Source: Pseudomonadota bacterium
GTDB lineage: Bacteria > Pseudomonadota > Gammaproteobacteria > Xanthomonadales > Xanthomonadaceae
NCBI GenBank assembly: GCA_023388715.1
Contig: JAEWFT010000007.1
Span: 1-18,001 of the forward strand
Length of the DNA stretch: 18,001 nt
Direction of reading: 5' to 3'
Position numbers and translations under genes: made by a program. Of this stretch, positions 15,726 through 18,001 are shown in pieces (position 1 is the stretch's first letter; every line of letters starts with the position of its first letter). The notes beneath the pieces are model-generated. The model was not told where the DNA came from and did not search any database. It saw nothing but the letters and a program-made list of their open reading frames with translations.

Positions 15726-15798
15726 GCCGACACGTCCGTCCTGCGACGGTTGTCGGCGAATTCCTGGAAATCCGGCGGCACCAGAGGGCCGCCGGATT
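15726..15798 (-). promoter_or_regulatory. Two stem-loops in the 5' leader of the receptor gene
   Basis: The first hairpin, 5' on the minus strand, is AATCCGGCGGC paired with GCCGCCGGATT (15798-15788 and 15779-15769), a perfect 11-bp stem with an 8-base loop. The second is GCCGACA...TGTCGGC (15757-15751 and 15732-15726), 7 bp, enclosing ACCGTC and GACGGA with 5 bp and a 4-base loop. They lie 54-127 bases upstream of the ATG. No T tract follows either one, so a terminator is unlikely. They could be mRNA-stability or protein-binding structures, or an operator in DNA. The rest of the 15672-15888 gap holds no feature I can name. Confidence 0.45.
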
Positions 15799-15888
15799 CA
15801 CCAAAGTTTAACACGGTAACGGGACTTGATGACGGTTTGGTGACACTTGCGCCGGCCCACCATCCGCTGGCGTATCCACCCCGATCCA

Positions 15889-16491
15889 CTAGCCGGCGGC
15901 GGCGCCGGAGGCCAGGTAGCGGGCGATGCCGTCCAGCAGCATCTGCACCGAGATCGCCACGATCACCATGCCCATCAGACGCTCCATCGCCACCAGCACG
16001 CGGGTGCCGAGCAGCTTCTGCAGGTAGGTGGCGGAGAACAGGATCGCGGCGGTGGCGCCCCACGCAATGGTCAGCGCGAGCATCCAGTCGCCCATGCGGT
16101 CGGGTTCCTGGCTGCCGAGCAGCATCACCGCGGCCATCCCGGACGGCCCAGCGATCAGCGGGATCGCCATCGGCACGATGAAGGGCTCGCCGTCGGGGAC
16201 CTCGCCCATCAGTCCCTCGCGCGGCGGGAAGATCATGCGCAGGCCTATCAAGAACAGCACGATGCCGCCGGCGATCGCCACCGATTCCTGGCGCAGGTGC
16301 ATGGCTTCCAGCGCGTACTGGCCGCCCCACAGGAACAGCATCAGCACGCCCAGCGCGATCAGCAGCTCGCGCACCAGCACCTTGCGCTGGCGCGCCGGCG
16401 GCAGGCCCTTGAGCAGGCTGAGGAAGACCGGGATGTTGCCCAGCGGATCCAGGATCAGGAACAGCAGGATGGCGGCGGCGGCGATGGTCAT
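15889..16491 (-). CDS. yhgN: MarC/YhgN-family inner-membrane protein
   Basis: A 200-residue membrane protein with about six hydrophobic segments. The N-terminus LILDPLGNIPVFLSLLKG and the motifs RELLIALGVLMLFLWGG, SVAIAGGIVLFLIGLRMIFP, EPFIVPMAIPLIAGPSG and ERLMGMVIVAISVQMLLDGI match E. coli YhgN (197 aa) nearly segment for segment. MarC was once linked to multiple antibiotic resistance, but that role was withdrawn and the transport function of the family is unknown. It starts 10 bases after the stop of the SDR gene, with GAAGG before the ATG, so the two are probably co-transcribed. Confidence 0.92.
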   Translation of the reverse strand: MTIAAAAILLFLILDPLGNIPVFLSLLKGLPPARQRKVLVRELLIALGVLMLFLWGGQYALEAMHLRQESVAIAGGIVLFLIGLRMIFPPREGLMGEVPDGEPFIVPMAIPLIAGPSGMAAVMLLGSQEPDRMGDWMLALTIAWGATAAILFSATYLQKLLGTRVLVAMERLMGMVIVAISVQMLLDGIARYLASGAAAG

Positions 16492-16501
16492 CGGCGGGCC
16501 T

Positions 16502-17236
16502 TCAGGCGACGGCGTCCACGATCACGCCGCGGTGGGCGGCGCCCGCCGGCGAGAGCAGCGCGACGCAGGCCTCGGCGTAGGCGGCGGGCGGGCGCGAGTC
16601 GGTGTCGGCATTGGCCTGGTAGGCCTTGCCGCGCAGATTGGTGCGCATCGGGCCGGGGCGGAATCCGCTGACCCGTGGGCCGCGCGCGCCCAGCTCGGCC
16701 TGCAGCATCGGTACGAGGCGCTCGTGCGCCGCCTGTGCCAGGCCGTAACCACCCCAGAACGCGCCCTGCGCGCCGCCGCGTGCGACATCGTCGATCGCGA
16801 ACACCACCGCGCCCGCGTCCGACTTCGCCAGCAGCGGCAGGCAGGCCTGCGTGAGCCACCAGCGCGCGGTCAGGTCGACATGGATCGCGCGCGCGAAGTG
16901 GGCCGGATCGGTGTGCAGCAGCGGGGTCAGGCCGCGGAACTCGGCGGCGCAATGCAGCAGCCCGTCGAGGCGACCGAACTCCGCGTCCAGCGCCTGCGCC
17001 AGCTGGTCGTAATCGTCGGGAGTGGCGCCTTCCAGGTCGAGCGGATACAGCATCGGCTCGGGCCCGACCGACTTGGCCGCGTCATACACGCGATTGAGTG
17101 GCGCGACCTTGCGCCCGAGCAGGACCACGGTGGCGCCGGCCTGCGCGCAGGCGACCGCGGCCGCGGAGCCCAGACCGCCCGCCGCGCCGGCGATCAGCAC
17201 CACGCGTTCCTGCAGCGACGGCTGCGCCTGGCTCAC
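16502..17236 (-). CDS. Short-chain dehydrogenase/reductase-like protein, YciK-related, apparently without the catalytic Tyr-Lys pair
   Basis: A 244-residue SDR fold. The nucleotide-binding turn is AGAAGGLGS (16-24; canonical TGxxxGxG, with Ala in place of Thr), and LHCAAEF stands where NNAG is usual. GRLDGLLH, LTQACLPLLAKSDAGAVVF and PGPMRTNLRGKAYQ resemble E. coli YciK. The catalytic YxxxK is Y164-GLA-Q168, so Lys is replaced by Gln, and the expected Ser is Asp-Asp (149-150). Such a protein is unlikely to be an ordinary oxidoreductase and may bind a cofactor or partner instead; that is inference. The GTG start at 17236 overlaps the grxD stop (GTGA). The longer frame upstream is a grxD shadow. 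It leads into marC. Confidence 0.85.
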   Translation of the reverse strand: MSQAQPSLQERVVLIAGAAGGLGSAAAVACAQAGATVVLLGRKVAPLNRVYDAAKSVGPEPMLYPLDLEGATPDDYDQLAQALDAEFGRLDGLLHCAAEFRGLTPLLHTDPAHFARAIHVDLTARWWLTQACLPLLAKSDAGAVVFAIDDVARGGAQGAFWGGYGLAQAAHERLVPMLQAELGARGPRVSGFRPGPMRTNLRGKAYQANADTDSRPPAAYAEACVALLSPAGAAHRGVIVDAVA

Positions 17237-17553
17237 GCCTTCTGCGCGTCCGCGACCATGCGCGCCAGCTCGCCGGATTCCGACAGCTCGACGGTGATGT
17301 CGCAGCCGCCGATCAACTCGCCGTTGATGAACAACTGCGGGAAGGTCGGCCAGTCGGAATAGCGCGGCAGGTTGGCGCGGATCTCCGGCTCCTCCAGCAC
17401 GTTGACGGTGTGCAGCGGATCGGCGCCGGCGGCCTTGAGCACCTGTACCGCGCGGCTGGAGAAGCCGCACATCGGGAACTGCTGCGTGCCCTTCATGAAC
17501 AGCACGATGGGATGGCCTTCGACCTCGGCACGGATGCGATCTTCGACCGACAT
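17233..17553 (-). CDS. grxD: Monothiol glutaredoxin, Grx4/GrxD type
   Basis: A 106-residue protein with the monothiol active site CGFS (Cys29-Gly-Phe-Ser), preceded by VLFMKGTQQFPM, followed by WPTFPQLFINGELIGGCDI, the glutathione-binding and GGCD elements of the family. Length is close to E. coli GrxD (115 aa). Grx4 proteins carry a [2Fe-2S] cluster between two monomers with glutathione, and work with BolA and Fe-S carriers in iron handling. The start at 17553 has AGGAG 7 bases upstream. It overlaps the SDR gene by GTGA and is divergent from sodB over 130 bases; neither promoter in that gap is clear. Confidence 0.95.
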   Translation of the reverse strand: MSVEDRIRAEVEGHPIVLFMKGTQQFPMCGFSSRAVQVLKAAGADPLHTVNVLEEPEIRANLPRYSDWPTFPQLFINGELIGGCDITVELSESGELARMVADAQKA

Positions 17554-17683
17554 GACGACTCCTGTGGCGTGCCGGCTTGACGAGGCGGCAACGGATGGTG
17601 GGGATAGAATGTGGATCAGGACGCGCCATTGTAAGACGTGCAGCGGCGCCGGCCGTACCCCCCAAGACAACAGGAGCCCGCCC

Positions 17684-18001
17684 GTGGCCATCGAACTGCC
17701 TGCCCTGCCCTACGACCGCACCGCGCTGGAGCCGCACATCTCCGGCGAGACCATCGACTACCACTACGGCAAGCACCACAAGGCCTACGTCGACAACCTC
17801 AACAAGCAGATCGAGGGCACGGAGTTCGCCGAGATGCCGCTGGAGGAGATCATCCGCAAGGCGCAGGGCGGCATGTTCAACAACGCCGCGCAGGTGTGGA
17901 ACCACACCTTCTACTGGAACTGCCTGTCGCCGAACGGCGGCGGCCAGCCGACCGGCAAGCTGGCCGACGCGATCAATGCCGCGTTCGGCGATTTCGCGAC
18001 C
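17684..18001 (+). CDS. sodB: Superoxide dismutase [Fe], N-terminal part
   Basis: Converts superoxide to oxygen and hydrogen peroxide in the cytoplasm. The first 106 residues are visible; the gene leaves the right edge in frame. It aligns closely with E. coli SodB: ELPALPYDRTALEPHISGETI, then the metal ligands His27 (in DYHYGKHHKAY) and His74 (VWNHTFYWN). Gln70 in NNAAQVWN and the whole FYWN stretch indicate the iron rather than the manganese type; the other ligands (Asp, His) lie beyond the window. The start is a GTG at 17684, with AGGAG 7 bases upstream; no ATG precedes the conserved region. Confidence 0.95.
   Translation, partial: MAIELPALPYDRTALEPHISGETIDYHYGKHHKAYVDNLNKQIEGTEFAEMPLEEIIRKAQGGMFNNAAQVWNHTFYWNCLSPNGGGQPTGKLADAINAAFGDFAT

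Noticed and set aside
17577..17610. A sodB promoter TTGACG ... TAGAAT
   Set aside because: The spacer would be 22 bases, too long for sigma-70, so I did not list it as a feature.

Overview
The window reads as ordinary chromosome from a high-GC gammaproteobacterium, most likely a Xanthomonadaceae member of the Lysobacter/Luteimonas/Xanthomonas type. That placement is an inference. It rests on GC-rich codon use, a very large Oar-like TonB-dependent receptor, type IV pilus minor pilins, and the company of thrS, uvrB, ppnN, grxD and sodB. No insertion sequence, prophage gene, CRISPR array or rRNA was seen.

Layout. Positions 1-4228 are a minus-strand housekeeping run: uvrB, a BON-LysM protein (Kbp/YgaU type), tRNA-Val(GAC), then thrS, which leaves the window at its left edge. 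The thrS leader holds a terminator-like hairpin and a tiny ORF with adjacent Thr codons, so transcription attenuation is possible. Positions 4402-5115 are on the plus strand: a lone FimT/GspH-type pseudopilin, then tRNA-Asn(GTT) with its own promoter-like sequence and a strong terminator.

Positions 5138-10854 are a lower-GC type IV pilin locus. Four tightly packed minus-strand genes run fimT-like, pilW-like, an oversized pilX-like gene (542 aa) and an oversized pilV-like gene (761 aa), and they end in a hairpin. A small pilE-like pilin is divergent from them on the plus strand. The usual pilY1 tip adhesin is absent. The two giant proteins have pilin-type or PilX-type N-termini followed by long, cysteine-rich exported regions. 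They are the best candidates here for something undescribed: a tip or adhesin module carried by pseudopilins themselves rather than by PilY1.

Positions 10862-17553 are minus-strand genes again: ppnN (LOG-family nucleotide nucleosidase), a 1096-aa Oar-like TonB-dependent receptor with a terminator and a highly structured 5' leader, and an apparent grxD - SDR - marC/yhgN operon. The SDR seems to have lost the canonical catalytic residues. From 17684 an iron superoxide dismutase gene (sodB) runs off the right edge, divergent from grxD.

How the parts work together: the pilin genes should build or cap a type IV pilus. PpnN, Grx4, UvrB and Fe-SOD are stress and maintenance functions. The receptor is an outer-membrane importer or surface protein with no local clue to its substrate.
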